From Thalassobium sp. (lineage in GTDB: Bacteria; Pseudomonadota; Gammaproteobacteria; Pseudomonadales; Oceanobacteraceae): 64,000 bases of DNA. The notes beneath the pieces are model-generated. The model had not been told where the DNA came from. It worked only from the letters and a program-made list of their open reading frames with translations, and did no database searches. Below are positions 46,858 through 55,809 of this stretch, piece by piece. Location: the NCBI GenBank assembly GCA_002733205.1, contig NVUW01000003.1, positions 310,001 to 374,000 of the forward strand. Reading direction: 5' to 3'. Made by a program: the position numbers and the translations under genes. Numbering within the stretch: position 1 is the first letter of the stretch; the number at the start of each line of letters is the position of its first letter.

Positions 46858-48219
46858 ATGGCAGAACAGTTTCACGCACAACAACTGGCGCTGGCGTCTG
46901 AGCAAGCCCGCAATCCGTTACTGGCCGAATTAAACGCCGCCGGTCAGCAGGCTTTTGCCGCCGCCAGTGTGCCTAACCGTAAAACCGAGGCCTGGAAATA
47001 CACCTCACTGCATAACCTGCTGACCGGTGATTTTCAGCGTACTGCCAGCCAGTCGGAATTAACCGCTGAGTTGCGCGAAGCGGCAACCCTGGGCAATTTA
47101 AAAGCACCGCGTCTGGTGTTTGTTAACGGCCAGTTAAATAACGAATTGTCTGATGCCCTGGCGCTGGAACAGGTCACCCTGTTCAGCCAGGCCAATGCTG
47201 CGCAGCAAGCGCTAATCAGCCAACATCTGGGCACTGTTCTGGCACAGGCCGCCGATAACAAAAGCGGCAGCGCACATTTATTTAACGATCTGAATAATGC
47301 CGCCGTTAATGATGGCGTGCTGATTCATATCGGCAAAAATCAGCGCCTTGAACAGCCACTGCAGATCAGCTGGCTGACCACAGCAGAAGCGCAGCCTTTC
47401 AGCCTGAACGGCCGCCTGCTAATGATTCTGGAAAATGGTGCCGAAGCCACACTGGTAGAACATTACGCGTCAGACGAACAGCAGCAGAACAGCTTTACCA
47501 ACGCTCTGACCGAGCTGGTAATAGGTGACAACGCCCGCCTGCAACATTACCGTCTGCAATTAATGCAGGAAGATGCCCTGCATATCGGCAGTACGCATGT
47601 AGCGCTGGCGCGCGACAGCCAGTACAACGCGTTCCATCTCGGTTTAGGCACACGGCTGACCCGTAACGATATTGTGATTAATCACAACGTTGGTGGATCG
47701 CACTGCGAGCTGAACGGCGTGTACATTCCGCAAAATCAGCAGCTGCTGGATTTCCACACCTGCGTTGAACACAAAGTACCGCATTGCACCAGCAATGAGG
47801 TGTTCCGCGGCATTATGAATGACAAAGCCCGCGCCGTTTTTAATGGCCGGATTCATATTCATCCGCAGGCGCAGAAAACACTGGCGCAGCTGAGCAATAA
47901 AAACCTGCTGCTGACCAACACCGCCGAGGTTTATACCAAGCCAGAACTGGAAATCTATGCCGACGACGTGAAATGTGCCCATGGCGCTACCGTTGCTCAG
48001 CTGGAAGAGAAAGCCATGTTCTATATGCAAAGCCGTGGCATCAGCAAAAAAGAAGCCGAAGTCATGCTCAGTTTCGGCTTTATTAACGAACTGCTGGAAG
48101 CCCTGCCACACGAAGACATTGCCTCGGTACTGCGTCCATTACTGGCACGCCGTTTTGGTCGCGACCAATCATTAAGCCGCCACCTGCTGGAAAACGACAT
48201 CAGCGGAGATAACGCATGA
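46858..48219 (+). CDS. sufD: SufD, Fe-S scaffold component
   Basis: 453 codons, starting one base after the sufC stop. The typical N-terminal NRKTEAWKYTSLHNLL is followed by the beta-helix core (HCELNGVYIPQNQQLLDFHTCVEHKVPHCTSNEVFRG) and MFYMQSRGISKKEAEVMLSFGF. The conserved histidine of the SufB-SufD interface lies in CEHKVPH. It overlaps sufS by four bases. Confidence 0.96.
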   Translation: MAEQFHAQQLALASEQARNPLLAELNAAGQQAFAAASVPNRKTEAWKYTSLHNLLTGDFQRTASQSELTAELREAATLGNLKAPRLVFVNGQLNNELSDALALEQVTLFSQANAAQQALISQHLGTVLAQAADNKSGSAHLFNDLNNAAVNDGVLIHIGKNQRLEQPLQISWLTTAEAQPFSLNGRLLMILENGAEATLVEHYASDEQQQNSFTNALTELVIGDNARLQHYRLQLMQEDALHIGSTHVALARDSQYNAFHLGLGTRLTRNDIVINHNVGGSHCELNGVYIPQNQQLLDFHTCVEHKVPHCTSNEVFRGIMNDKARAVFNGRIHIHPQAQKTLAQLSNKNLLLTNTAEVYTKPELEIYADDVKCAHGATVAQLEEKAMFYMQSRGISKKEAEVMLSFGFINELLEALPHEDIASVLRPLLARRFGRDQSLSRHLLENDISGDNA

Positions 48220-49448
48220 GCAGCCTCAGTGCGGAACAATTAACCAGCCTGCGCCAACAGTTCCCTGCCCTGCATCAGGAAGTGAACGGCAAGCCATTAA
48301 TTTATCTGGATAACGGCGCAACCACGCATAAACCGAACGCGGTGATTAACGCGCTGGTTGATTATTACCAGCAGCATAATTCCAATGTTCACCGTGGTGC
48401 TCACACCCTGAGCGACCGTGCCACCGAGTACTTTGAAAACGCCCGTAAAACCGTGCAGTGTTTTTTAAATGCGGCAAAACCAGAAGAAATTGTCTGGACC
48501 AAAGGCACGACCGAGTCGATCAACCTGGTGGCCGCAACCTGGGGCAGAAGCAATATTAAAAGCGGTGACCGTATTCTGGTCAGCGCGATGGAACATCACG
48601 CGAATATCGTTCCCTGGCAAGTATTGTGCGAACAGACCGGTGCCGAACTGCAGCCCATCCCAGTGCTGGAAAATGGTGAGCTGGATATGATGGCCTTTGA
48701 ATCTTTACTGACGCCAGACGTAAAGCTGGTATCAGTTGTGCACGTATCCAATGCACTGGGCACGATTAATCCGGTAGCTGACATTATTCGTCTGGCTCAT
48801 GCCAATGGCAGTAAAGTGCTGATTGACGGTGCCCAGGCGGTTGCCCACTGGGACATCGACGTACAGGCTCTGGATGCCGATTTTTATGCGTTCTCCGGCC
48901 ATAAACTGTTTGGACCGACCGGCATTGGCGTTCTTTATGGTAAAGAAGCATTACTCAATGCTATGCCACCCTATCAGACCGGTGGCGAAATGATTGAACA
49001 CGTCAGCTTTGCCAAAACCACTTATAACGGTCTGCCGTATAAATTCGAAGCCGGCACCCCCAATATTGCCGGAGCAATCGGCCTTGCCGCTGCCGTCGAT
49101 TATTTAAACGGCCTTGATCGTGTCGCCCTGGCCGCGCATGAAGATGCATTACTGGCCCGCGCCAACGAGCGTGCAGCAGAAATGGGCGGAATTCGGATTA
49201 TTGGTAACGCGGCGCATAAAGCCTCGGTGTTTGGTTTTATTCTTGAAGGCGCACATCCGGCTGACGTTGGTACCCTGCTCGACCAGCAAGGCATTGCCGT
49301 GCGTACCGGGCACCACTGCGCTATGCCGATTATGGAACAATTTAAAGTACCGGGTACCGTACGGGCGTCTTTCACTTTCTACAATACACTGGAAGAAGTG
49401 GACGCTTTGTTTAAAGGCCTGGAAAAAGCCAAAATGTTTTTACTCTGA
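48216..49448 (+). CDS. sufS: SufS, group II cysteine desulfurase
   Basis: 410 codons. PLP lysine is in FSGHKLFGPTGIGVLYGK (about residue 230), the persulfide Cys in VRTGHHCAMPIM (about 368), and the substrate Arg/His residues are retained (NVHRGAHTLSDRATE). It supplies sulfur to SufBCD, normally through SufE or SufU, neither of which lies next to it. Its start overlaps the sufD stop. Confidence 0.96.
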   Translation: MSSLSAEQLTSLRQQFPALHQEVNGKPLIYLDNGATTHKPNAVINALVDYYQQHNSNVHRGAHTLSDRATEYFENARKTVQCFLNAAKPEEIVWTKGTTESINLVAATWGRSNIKSGDRILVSAMEHHANIVPWQVLCEQTGAELQPIPVLENGELDMMAFESLLTPDVKLVSVVHVSNALGTINPVADIIRLAHANGSKVLIDGAQAVAHWDIDVQALDADFYAFSGHKLFGPTGIGVLYGKEALLNAMPPYQTGGEMIEHVSFAKTTYNGLPYKFEAGTPNIAGAIGLAAAVDYLNGLDRVALAAHEDALLARANERAAEMGGIRIIGNAAHKASVFGFILEGAHPADVGTLLDQQGIAVRTGHHCAMPIMEQFKVPGTVRASFTFYNTLEEVDALFKGLEKAKMFLL

Positions 49449-49461
49449 GGATGGAAGGACA

Positions 49462-49848
49462 ATGACGACCGAAACCTTTGATCCAAACGCACAGCCTGCA
49501 ACATACGATCCCAACGCTATTGCCAGCGCAAGTATGACAGAAGCGGCCATTAACCATATCCGCAAACAGCTGGCCAAAAATCCGGCCATGAAAGGCATTC
49601 GCCTGGGCGTTAAAAAAAGCGGCTGTTCTGGTTTTAAATACGATATCGAATTCGTTGAACAGGCTCATGACGGTGATCAGACCATTCAGGTGGCCGACGA
49701 CATTCAGTTATTCATTGCTGCCGATGCCGCACCCTATGTACGCGGAACCGAAATTGATTTCAGTAAAGAAGGTCTGAACAGCACCATTAAGTTCAACAAT
49801 CCGAATGCCAAAGATCTGTGTGGCTGCGGTGAATCGTTTTCTGTCTGA
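49462..49848 (+). CDS. sufA: SufA, A-type Fe-S carrier
   Basis: 128 codons from the ATG at 49462 (GGAAGG upstream). The first 20 residues are a nonconserved leader; the HesB fold then carries the three ligand cysteines in KKSGCSGFKY and DLCGCGESF. It transfers clusters to apo-targets. It follows sufS by 13 bases. Confidence 0.95.
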   Translation: MTTETFDPNAQPATYDPNAIASASMTEAAINHIRKQLAKNPAMKGIRLGVKKSGCSGFKYDIEFVEQAHDGDQTIQVADDIQLFIAADAAPYVRGTEIDFSKEGLNSTIKFNNPNAKDLCGCGESFSV

Positions 49849-49939
49849 CCAACGCAGCCTACGTTGCCTGAAGTTTATTGCACAACGCTGTAACGTTTAT
49901 GAAGCGCTGTAAGCGCAGTCGCTTCACCAAGGAGTAGAT

Positions 49940-50467
49940 GTGGAAAGAAGAATGGTCGTGGCTCACTCAGCCTGCCCTGCGCGAATGGTGCCATCCGGTA
50001 CGCCGACCACCATTCCGGCTGGTAGCTTTGTAACCATTAATCAGGCGCTCGGTGGCAATTACACCGTCACACTGAATGGTAATATGCTGCGCGTTGATGG
50101 CACCGATGCCGCAGCGCTGGGCCTGGAATCCGAAGAAATTGAATTTGAACAACGCAGTGATGGCTTAGTCCACGAAGACCAGATTCGTCAGGCGCTGCGC
50201 ACCATTTACGATCCGGAAATTCCGGTTAACCTGCTCGACCTGGGGTTAATTTACGGCATTCATATTGATAACAAAGCGGTTAAAATTAACATGACGCTGA
50301 CCGCACCGACCTGTGGCATGGGGCCAGTGTTAATTTCTGATGTTAAATACCGTGTTGCCAAAGTCCCGAATGTAGAAAGCGTTGAAGTCGAACTGGTCTT
50401 CGATCCACCCTGGGGTCGCGACATGATGACGGAAGAAGCGCAATTAGAAGCGGGTTTATTCTTCTGA
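49940..50467 (+). CDS. sufT: SufT, DUF59/MIP18-type Fe-S assembly factor
   Basis: 175 codons from GTG at 49940, chosen because AAGGAG lies five bases upstream; in-frame ATGs two codons later have no site. DUF59 motifs are IYDPEIPVNLLDLGLIYGI (about residues 93-111) and LTAPTCGMGPVLISDVK with the conserved Cys. It matches TIGR03406 SufT, which helps mature Fe-S proteins in bacteria where the Suf system is the main one. The N-terminal 75 residues are outside DUF59 (Gly/Thr-rich). It ends the operon at a hairpin. Confidence 0.92.
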   Translation: MERRMVVAHSACPARMVPSGTPTTIPAGSFVTINQALGGNYTVTLNGNMLRVDGTDAAALGLESEEIEFEQRSDGLVHEDQIRQALRTIYDPEIPVNLLDLGLIYGIHIDNKAVKINMTLTAPTCGMGPVLISDVKYRVAKVPNVESVEVELVFDPPWGRDMMTEEAQLEAGLFF

Positions 50468-50470
50468 TAA

Positions 50471-50496
50471 AAAAACGGGGCCGAGGCCCCGTTTTT
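50471..50496 (+). terminator. Terminator of the suf operon
   Basis: A run of As, CGGGG CCGAG-type small loop CCCCG, then TTTTT (50471-50496). The stem is GC-rich and short-looped, a typical intrinsic terminator. Confidence 0.8.
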
Positions 50497-50650
50497 CGCG
50501 ACTGAAAGTCGCTCCCACAGACTGTCACTCCCACAGACTGTCACTCCCACAGACTGTCACTCCCACAGACTGTCACTCCCACAGACTGTCACTCCCACAG
50601 AAAGTCACTCCCTCAGACAGTCGCTTCCACAGACAGTCGCTCCCACAGAA
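50497..50650. repeat. REP-like element followed by a 16-bp tandem array
   Basis: The first unit, GCGACTGAAAGTCGCTCCCA, is a REP-type hairpin (CGACT GAA AGTCG). It is followed by repeats of ACTGTCACTCCCACAG: five exact or nearly exact copies, then degenerate copies (AAAGTCA, ACAGTCG variants). There are about nine copies in total over 154 bp, with no open frame of interest. Confidence 0.85.
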
Positions 50651-50678
50651 AATAGCGCTCAGCCTAACTCGCTTGACC

Positions 50679-50996
50679 TCAGTGATCCGGTTCTTTAGTT
50701 CCCGCCGGATTCAAATCCAGCAGCATGTGGCCATAAATCGACTGGCTCTGTAAATCCACCACAATCACCATCGCGACGCCCTGATACTGACTGTTAATCA
50801 ACACGTGTTCGTATTTGTCGTCCATACGGTACACATGGGTGACATTACCGGCACGGCAATCGGCAAAGGCAAAGTCTTCTGCCGGAATCGCGGCAACGTA
50901 TTCCCAGAAATCAACAATCGGTTCGCCCGCTTCAACCCGCTTAGGGTTGGTGCGGGTTTCATGGAATTCCAGCGGATTCAGCTTACGGGTTTGCAT
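50679..50996 (-). CDS. Conserved-looking small hypothetical protein
   Basis: 105 codons, cytosolic, no signal peptide. Composition and patterns (FWEYVAAIPAEDFAFADCRAGNVTHVYRMDDKYEHVLIN, ending in an acidic tail) are those of a folded alpha/beta domain, but I do not recognise the family. It is separated by only 13 bases from the upstream TIGR03545 gene and reads in the same direction, so it may be the last gene of that transcript. Confidence 0.6.
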   Translation of the reverse strand: MQTRKLNPLEFHETRTNPKRVEAGEPIVDFWEYVAAIPAEDFAFADCRAGNVTHVYRMDDKYEHVLINSQYQGVAMVIVVDLQSQSIYGHMLLDLNPAGTKEPDH

Positions 50997-51009
50997 TTAA
51001 AATCTCTCG

Positions 51010-52893
51010 TTAAAACAGTTTCTTCAATTTATCTTTGGCTTTTTCTGCCGCTTCTTTTTTCTTGCGCTCGGCTTCAGCTTTAGCGGCTGCCTTTTCTGCA
51101 TCCAGTTTGGCTTTGGCTTCTGCTTTTTCACGCTCTGATTTTTCGCGGGCTTCACGTTCCTTCTGCGCTTGGTAATCTTCCAGATTCTGACCAGCCAGCT
51201 GCGATACTTTGCTCAGTCGCTGCTCCAGTGTCCCTTCAAGCTGATTAAACTCGCCAAGCTTACCGGCATAATCACCGATATAACGTTGTAGCTTCTGATC
51301 CAGTTTCGCCTGTAACTTCGCTTCCAGCTCCGCTTGTTTATCTTTCAGGCGGGCACCGAAAGCGGCGTTCAGCTGCTTATCCAGATCAGAGCCTAATTTA
51401 AAGTCAGGGCCGGTAATCTTCCCACTGGCACTGGCATTAACATCAAACTGCTGTACTTTTTCCAGCGCCAGCCCCAGTTCTTTGGCAAAGGTTGTTTTAC
51501 CCTGACTGCGGAATTGAGCACGACCAAACTGCGCATCACTTTTAGCATTCAGCTTACCCTGGCTGACAACCGCGAGCCCCTGAATCTGCACCAGTGAGGA
51601 TGCCAGTTTGGCTCCGGCAACGCCCAGGTTCATATCACGCAGCTGCCAGTCTTTTATGTTCAGCGTCAGCGTATCAGTACCCGGCGTTTTACGGTGGTCG
51701 AGTACAATATCCACGCTCATATCTTCAACCTGCTTTAAGCCTGAGCCGTTAACCAGAATACGTGTCGGGCGCCCGAGCACTGACGGTTCACTGGTAATAT
51801 CCTGCGCATTAATCAACAGATTTCCGGAAGCTGTGTTCGCTGTCAGCTGCGCATTGCGCAGTAAAAATCCCGGCCACGGGTCAGCCGACGGAAAATGCAC
51901 AAAGCGGCCATCACGCGGTGCTCTGGCTGTTTCCTGCGCAGCATTTTCCTGCTCGTCTTTCGCCAGGTAGGGTTTTACTTTTTCGTACCAGTACAGCGCT
52001 TTTTCTGCCCACTCGCCGGCTTGCTCGCCAAATAGTAAAGCACTCATATTGGCCGCACCACCGGCGTTCAGCTGGTATTTACTGCGGATACTTTTAAGAT
52101 CGTCTCCCGGTGCTGCTTTTAACGCTTTGAGCTTATCGCTGATATCGCTGCGGGCATCCGCCAGCGTTTTCCTGGCGCTGGCAATGGCCGCTTTATCCTG
52201 CTTAAAGCGGGCTTTCAGTTCGTCCAGTTTCTTTTTACGGGCTTTAAAATCATCCAGCGATTTAAAACTGCCAGAAGTCAGGACTTTTAATTCCTGCTCG
52301 TACTGGCTCAGAGCTTTATCGTCGGGAACATTACGCAGCGCATTATCGACAGCATTTTTATGGCTGGCATAACTTTGCTGGAATTCATTACCCGCATGTT
52401 CCGTACGCAGCGATTCACGTGCCAGAATGTCATCCGCACTGGGCAGTTCGACATTTTTCAATACAGAATTGTTGTTTTCTTTTTCGGCAGTCTGTTCAGC
52501 GACAGTCTCCTCCTGAGCTGCTTTTTTCTCCAGTGCGCCAGAGGTCGTACGGGCGGTATTAAACTGCAGATTATCGACGGCCAGATCACGGATAATGGCT
52601 TTGCCTAAAAACAGTGGCGCCAGTTCCAGTTCGGCGGTGGCTGTATCCAGCTGCAACACATTGCTCATCGGTTTGCGGCTGTCAGCCACCGTTAAGCCAT
52701 GAATCACAAAGCCCAGAGGGTTTAAACTGAGCGACACACTGTCGACTTCGACTTTGGCGTCAGCCGCATCGGAGCCAAAGGTTTCGATGCCTTTTTCAAT
52801 TAACGGGCCGGCAACAAATAAGAACAGTGCTGCCACGATAAGAGAAATAACGATAAATGCGGCCAGGCCTGACCAGCGAATCCATTGCTTCAT
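51010..52893 (-). CDS. TIGR03545 family AsmA-like protein
   Basis: 627 codons. One N-terminal transmembrane helix (FIVISLIVAALFLFVAGPLI, residues 13-33), then a long periplasmic region with an AsmA-like start (VDSVSLSLNPLGFVIHGLTVADSRKP) and a probable helical hairpin around residues 175-260. The C-terminal 70 residues are a lysine/alanine/glutamate-rich coiled coil. TIGR03545 genes normally sit next to TIGR03546, as here. AsmA-like proteins are proposed to bridge inner and outer membrane in lipid transport; for this family that is inference. Confidence 0.85.
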   Translation of the reverse strand: MKQWIRWSGLAAFIVISLIVAALFLFVAGPLIEKGIETFGSDAADAKVEVDSVSLSLNPLGFVIHGLTVADSRKPMSNVLQLDTATAELELAPLFLGKAIIRDLAVDNLQFNTARTTSGALEKKAAQEETVAEQTAEKENNNSVLKNVELPSADDILARESLRTEHAGNEFQQSYASHKNAVDNALRNVPDDKALSQYEQELKVLTSGSFKSLDDFKARKKKLDELKARFKQDKAAIASARKTLADARSDISDKLKALKAAPGDDLKSIRSKYQLNAGGAANMSALLFGEQAGEWAEKALYWYEKVKPYLAKDEQENAAQETARAPRDGRFVHFPSADPWPGFLLRNAQLTANTASGNLLINAQDITSEPSVLGRPTRILVNGSGLKQVEDMSVDIVLDHRKTPGTDTLTLNIKDWQLRDMNLGVAGAKLASSLVQIQGLAVVSQGKLNAKSDAQFGRAQFRSQGKTTFAKELGLALEKVQQFDVNASASGKITGPDFKLGSDLDKQLNAAFGARLKDKQAELEAKLQAKLDQKLQRYIGDYAGKLGEFNQLEGTLEQRLSKVSQLAGQNLEDYQAQKEREAREKSEREKAEAKAKLDAEKAAAKAEAERKKKEAAEKAKDKLKKLF

Positions 52894-52897
52894 AGCC

Positions 52898-53404
52898 TTA
52901 CTCCGCGATTGATTTGTACAGGTTATAGAACTTAGAGGCTTTTAATACCTGCGCAATTTTGAGCTTATTGAACCACGCCAACAAACGATGACGATAAAGG
53001 TTAATCAATACTTTACTGAGGACAAAAACCGGTACGGCCGCCAGCAGACCAATAATCAGACCTCCCAGAACCAACGAATGATTAAACGCCGTCATACGCC
53101 AGAAATCGTTCTGATACATTGCCTGCCAGGTGTCCACTAACGCCGGATTCGCCAGCAGGCTTTCTCCCAGACGCGCCGCATAAGGATCAATAAACCAGGC
53201 CAGTAACGAAAAGGCGGCCACTCCGAGGAAAAATGCGCTCAGATTGATGCGCAGAATAAAAGCCAACAGCACAATTAAAGCGTTATGAACGCTCATTAAG
53301 GGAGTCAGGGCGACGATCAGCGCCAGTGAAAAAGCCAGTGCGATCTGACCCGGCGCCGATTCAGAATTCAGCGCTTTCAGCAATTTGGCCAACATACTTA
53401 ACAT
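52898..53404 (-). CDS. TIGR03546 family inner-membrane protein
   Basis: 168 codons from the ATG at 53404 (GGGAA upstream). Three or four hydrophobic segments with the family pattern ALNSESAPGQIALAFSLALIVALTPLMSVHNALIVLLAF. It is four bases upstream of the TIGR03545 gene, the usual partner, so the two form an operon and probably act together at the membrane. Function unknown. Confidence 0.88.
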   Translation of the reverse strand: MLSMLAKLLKALNSESAPGQIALAFSLALIVALTPLMSVHNALIVLLAFILRINLSAFFLGVAAFSLLAWFIDPYAARLGESLLANPALVDTWQAMYQNDFWRMTAFNHSLVLGGLIIGLLAAVPVFVLSKVLINLYRHRLLAWFNKLKIAQVLKASKFYNLYKSIAE

Positions 53405-53506
53405 AATGCGTTCCCGGCATCCGATTGAATGCCCAACACTATACCATGTGACTTGTGACGGAACAGTGGACGTCACGGGTCAGATAAAACCAGAAAAGAA
53501 AGCGGC

Positions 53507-54361
53507 TCAGCCTCTGCGGAAACGCAGCGCAATCAATACCCCGGCAATAATCAGCGCCATCGCCAGCAGACTGAGCATGTCGGGAATTTCCGCCAGAATC
53601 AGGCTGCCCAGCAGGGTTGCCAACACAGGCACCAGCAGTTGCAGTTGTGCCGCGCGCTGCAGACCCAGTGCCGGTAACAGACGATACCAACCCCAATATC
53701 CCAGACCGGAAGCCAGCACGCCGGACGCCAGCGCCAGCAGGATGCCTTGCCAGGTCAGCGCGCTGACAAAGCCATCGACATCAACGCTGGCATCTTGCAC
53801 CCACCACCAGCCAAACAGGGGTAACAGCAGCAAAGTGGCACTGACAAAAGCCCCCTGCACATCACGCAACGGTTGCGCAGACCCCTGACCGAGCACCACA
53901 AAAGCCGCCCACCCCAAACCAGACAACAACATGAGGGCAGAAGGTATTAAGTCCGGCAGTTCATTACCCGGCAACAGCAGCATCACCAAACCGATAAAGG
54001 AAATAACCACTCCGGCCAGTGCCATGCCCTGCAGCCTCTGACCACGACGGTGCGCCACCAGCAACAAACTGAGCTGAACGGTGGCAAATAAAATAAAAGC
54101 CCCCACGCCGGTATCCAGCGCAAGATAGGCATAAGCAAAAGCCAGCGCATACAGCAGCAGAGCCGATCCGGTCACCAGGTCGCGGCGCTGTAACTGAGGG
54201 CGACGGTTCAGCAGCAACAATAAGGTCAGTGTGAGGGCGCCACTGCCGAGACGCAGCAGACTGAAGATCAATGGATCAAGGTCGTAAACCACCAGCGCCC
54301 AGCGGCACAGTAAAGAGTTCGCGGCAAAAGCCAGCAGTACACACAAGGTCAGCACGAACAT
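53507..54361 (-). CDS. EamA/DMT superfamily transporter
   Basis: 284 codons with ten predicted membrane helices in two EamA repeats (residues about 2-130 and 140-280; LDTGVGAFILFATVQLSLLLVA and LLALASGVLASGLGYWGWYRLL are typical). Members export amino acids, nucleosides or other metabolites. No substrate can be assigned. It lies between the TIGR03546 and HDOD genes, all on the minus strand, with gaps of 40-100 bases. Confidence 0.88.
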   Translation of the reverse strand: MFVLTLCVLLAFAANSLLCRWALVVYDLDPLIFSLLRLGSGALTLTLLLLLNRRPQLQRRDLVTGSALLLYALAFAYAYLALDTGVGAFILFATVQLSLLLVAHRRGQRLQGMALAGVVISFIGLVMLLLPGNELPDLIPSALMLLSGLGWAAFVVLGQGSAQPLRDVQGAFVSATLLLLPLFGWWWVQDASVDVDGFVSALTWQGILLALASGVLASGLGYWGWYRLLPALGLQRAAQLQLLVPVLATLLGSLILAEIPDMLSLLAMALIIAGVLIALRFRRG

Positions 54362-54401
54362 ACAAAGACTCCGGTCAATATCGGGCTGACCGGTGAACGC
54401 A

Positions 54402-55247
54402 TCAGGCCAGCTCTGAAGTGGCCAGACGTTCTACCAGATCTTCTTTGATGTCCAGATATTCATGCTCCGGCAAAGCGAGATGCTCCAGCGTGCGGACAAG
54501 CAGCCGGTCCAGACTGGCGCGGCTGGCAAAATTCCAGTAGCGGTGATACTCCTGACTGATATCTTTGGCCAGGATCAGCAGCGCATTAGCATTTTTGACG
54601 TCATCACTCACCTGAGCCTTCCCCATCAAGGCCGCCTGAGCGTGGGCCTGCAGTGCCAGTGCAGCCGCCACAGAGTCCGGCATAAACCAGTCATGAGCTA
54701 ACCGCCCTGCCAATTCAAAACGATCGGTGGCGTAACGTTCGCGCTCTGCTTTACGGGTTTGAGCAGCATTACAGTTTGCCTGCGCCCTGACCCACGGCTG
54801 ATAGTCCGGATAATTCGTGCGCATCACCGCCGAACCAATGTCATGCATCATGCCCAGACTGTAAGCATGATCGGCACTGACAGGGTTCGAGCTGATATGC
54901 GGCAGGCGTTCCGCCAGGCACTGGCACAGCACCGCCACCTCCGTGGCGCTGTCCCAGAATTGTTGCCAATGTCCTTCTGCATCCAAACTGCTGCGCAGCG
55001 CGACGGATTGAATCAACGCAGCCACTCTGGGCATTCCTAACACTGATAAGGCGTGATCAACCGAGTGAATACGTTGCGCACGGCGGAACAGCGGGCTGTT
55101 AACGATCGCTAATACGCTGGTGTAAAGGGCAACATCCTGCTTAATCAGTTCAGCCATTTGCCCGGGGTTGGGCTCTGCGCTGCGGAGAATCGTCTGTAGC
55201 TGCAGTAACAGCTCGGGGCGTGGTGGAATCATCAATGGCGTTGGCAT
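54402..55247 (-). CDS. HDOD domain protein
   Basis: 281 codons from the ATG at 55247; a GTG at 55316 in frame is possible, and neither has a strong ribosome-binding site. It shows LIKQDVALYTSVLAIVNSPLFRRAQRIHSVDHALSVLGMPRVAALIQSVALRS (HDOD core, residues about 36-90) and SADHAYSLGMMHDIGSAVM. HDOD proteins are enzymatically inactive HD relatives used in signalling, often linked with c-di-GMP or two-component systems. No partner domain is attached here. Confidence 0.88.
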   Translation of the reverse strand: MPTPLMIPPRPELLLQLQTILRSAEPNPGQMAELIKQDVALYTSVLAIVNSPLFRRAQRIHSVDHALSVLGMPRVAALIQSVALRSSLDAEGHWQQFWDSATEVAVLCQCLAERLPHISSNPVSADHAYSLGMMHDIGSAVMRTNYPDYQPWVRAQANCNAAQTRKAERERYATDRFELAGRLAHDWFMPDSVAAALALQAHAQAALMGKAQVSDDVKNANALLILAKDISQEYHRYWNFASRASLDRLLVRTLEHLALPEHEYLDIKEDLVERLATSELA

Positions 55248-55809
55248 GACGCTTTTCTTGTCTTTTTTATCAATTAATATTTGTACCGCTCTGCAAGATA
55301 GTTGAAAATTCGCCACTGTTGCGTAAAAAACATCAATTTTTTAGTAATAAAACGTCACATTGATCCATTAACCTGCATCTTTCCGGAGTTTTGTCCTGAT
55401 TGGAGAATTCAAAGGACAAGCCTGACGCATACCGTCGTTATTTTATGTGATTGTTTCAGCATCCGTGCAAAAAAGGACGGTGACTTGCGGCGAACTGGCC
55501 AGGCAAGACAATCCGGTACATAGTGAAGACCACGCTAAAAAAACGCAGCAATGCACAGAATCCTGCCACTGGGGCAAGCGAGTGATGTGTAATAAATCAG
55601 TAAAACAACGGATTGTGATTATTCCACACAAGTAAACAATGCATTCCGTATGGCTGACCTAGTCACCGTCCGGAGGAGCCGTTATAAATCTGTCATGAGA
55701 TTTACAGCAGCTCTCTGTGGGCTTATCGGGATACTTCCCGGCCTGTCATCCACCGATATCAGATCAACAAGACTGCTAAACGACGCAACCGTCACTTTAC
55801 GAGGACATT
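55248..55809. other. 562-bp intergenic region upstream of the RND operon
   Basis: No gene supported: frames here are short and lack ribosome-binding sites. It contains a dyad AAATCT GTCATG AGATTT at 55686-55703 and an inverted repeat TTGTCC...GGACAA at 55391-55419, either of which could bind a regulator of the efflux operon. A TTATAAAT sequence (55682-55689) could serve as -10. Confidence 0.5.
55686..55703. promoter_or_regulatory. 18-bp dyad upstream of the RND adaptor gene
   Basis: AAATCT, 6-bp spacer, AGATTT: perfect 6-bp arms, 107 bases before the adaptor start and overlapping a TATAAA-like -10. It may be a repressor site; no regulator gene is adjacent. Confidence 0.35.

Noticed and set aside
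55447..55635. 62-codon frame upstream of the RND adaptor
   Set aside because: Cysteine- and lysine-rich but with no ribosome-binding site and no conserved pattern; treated as noncoding.
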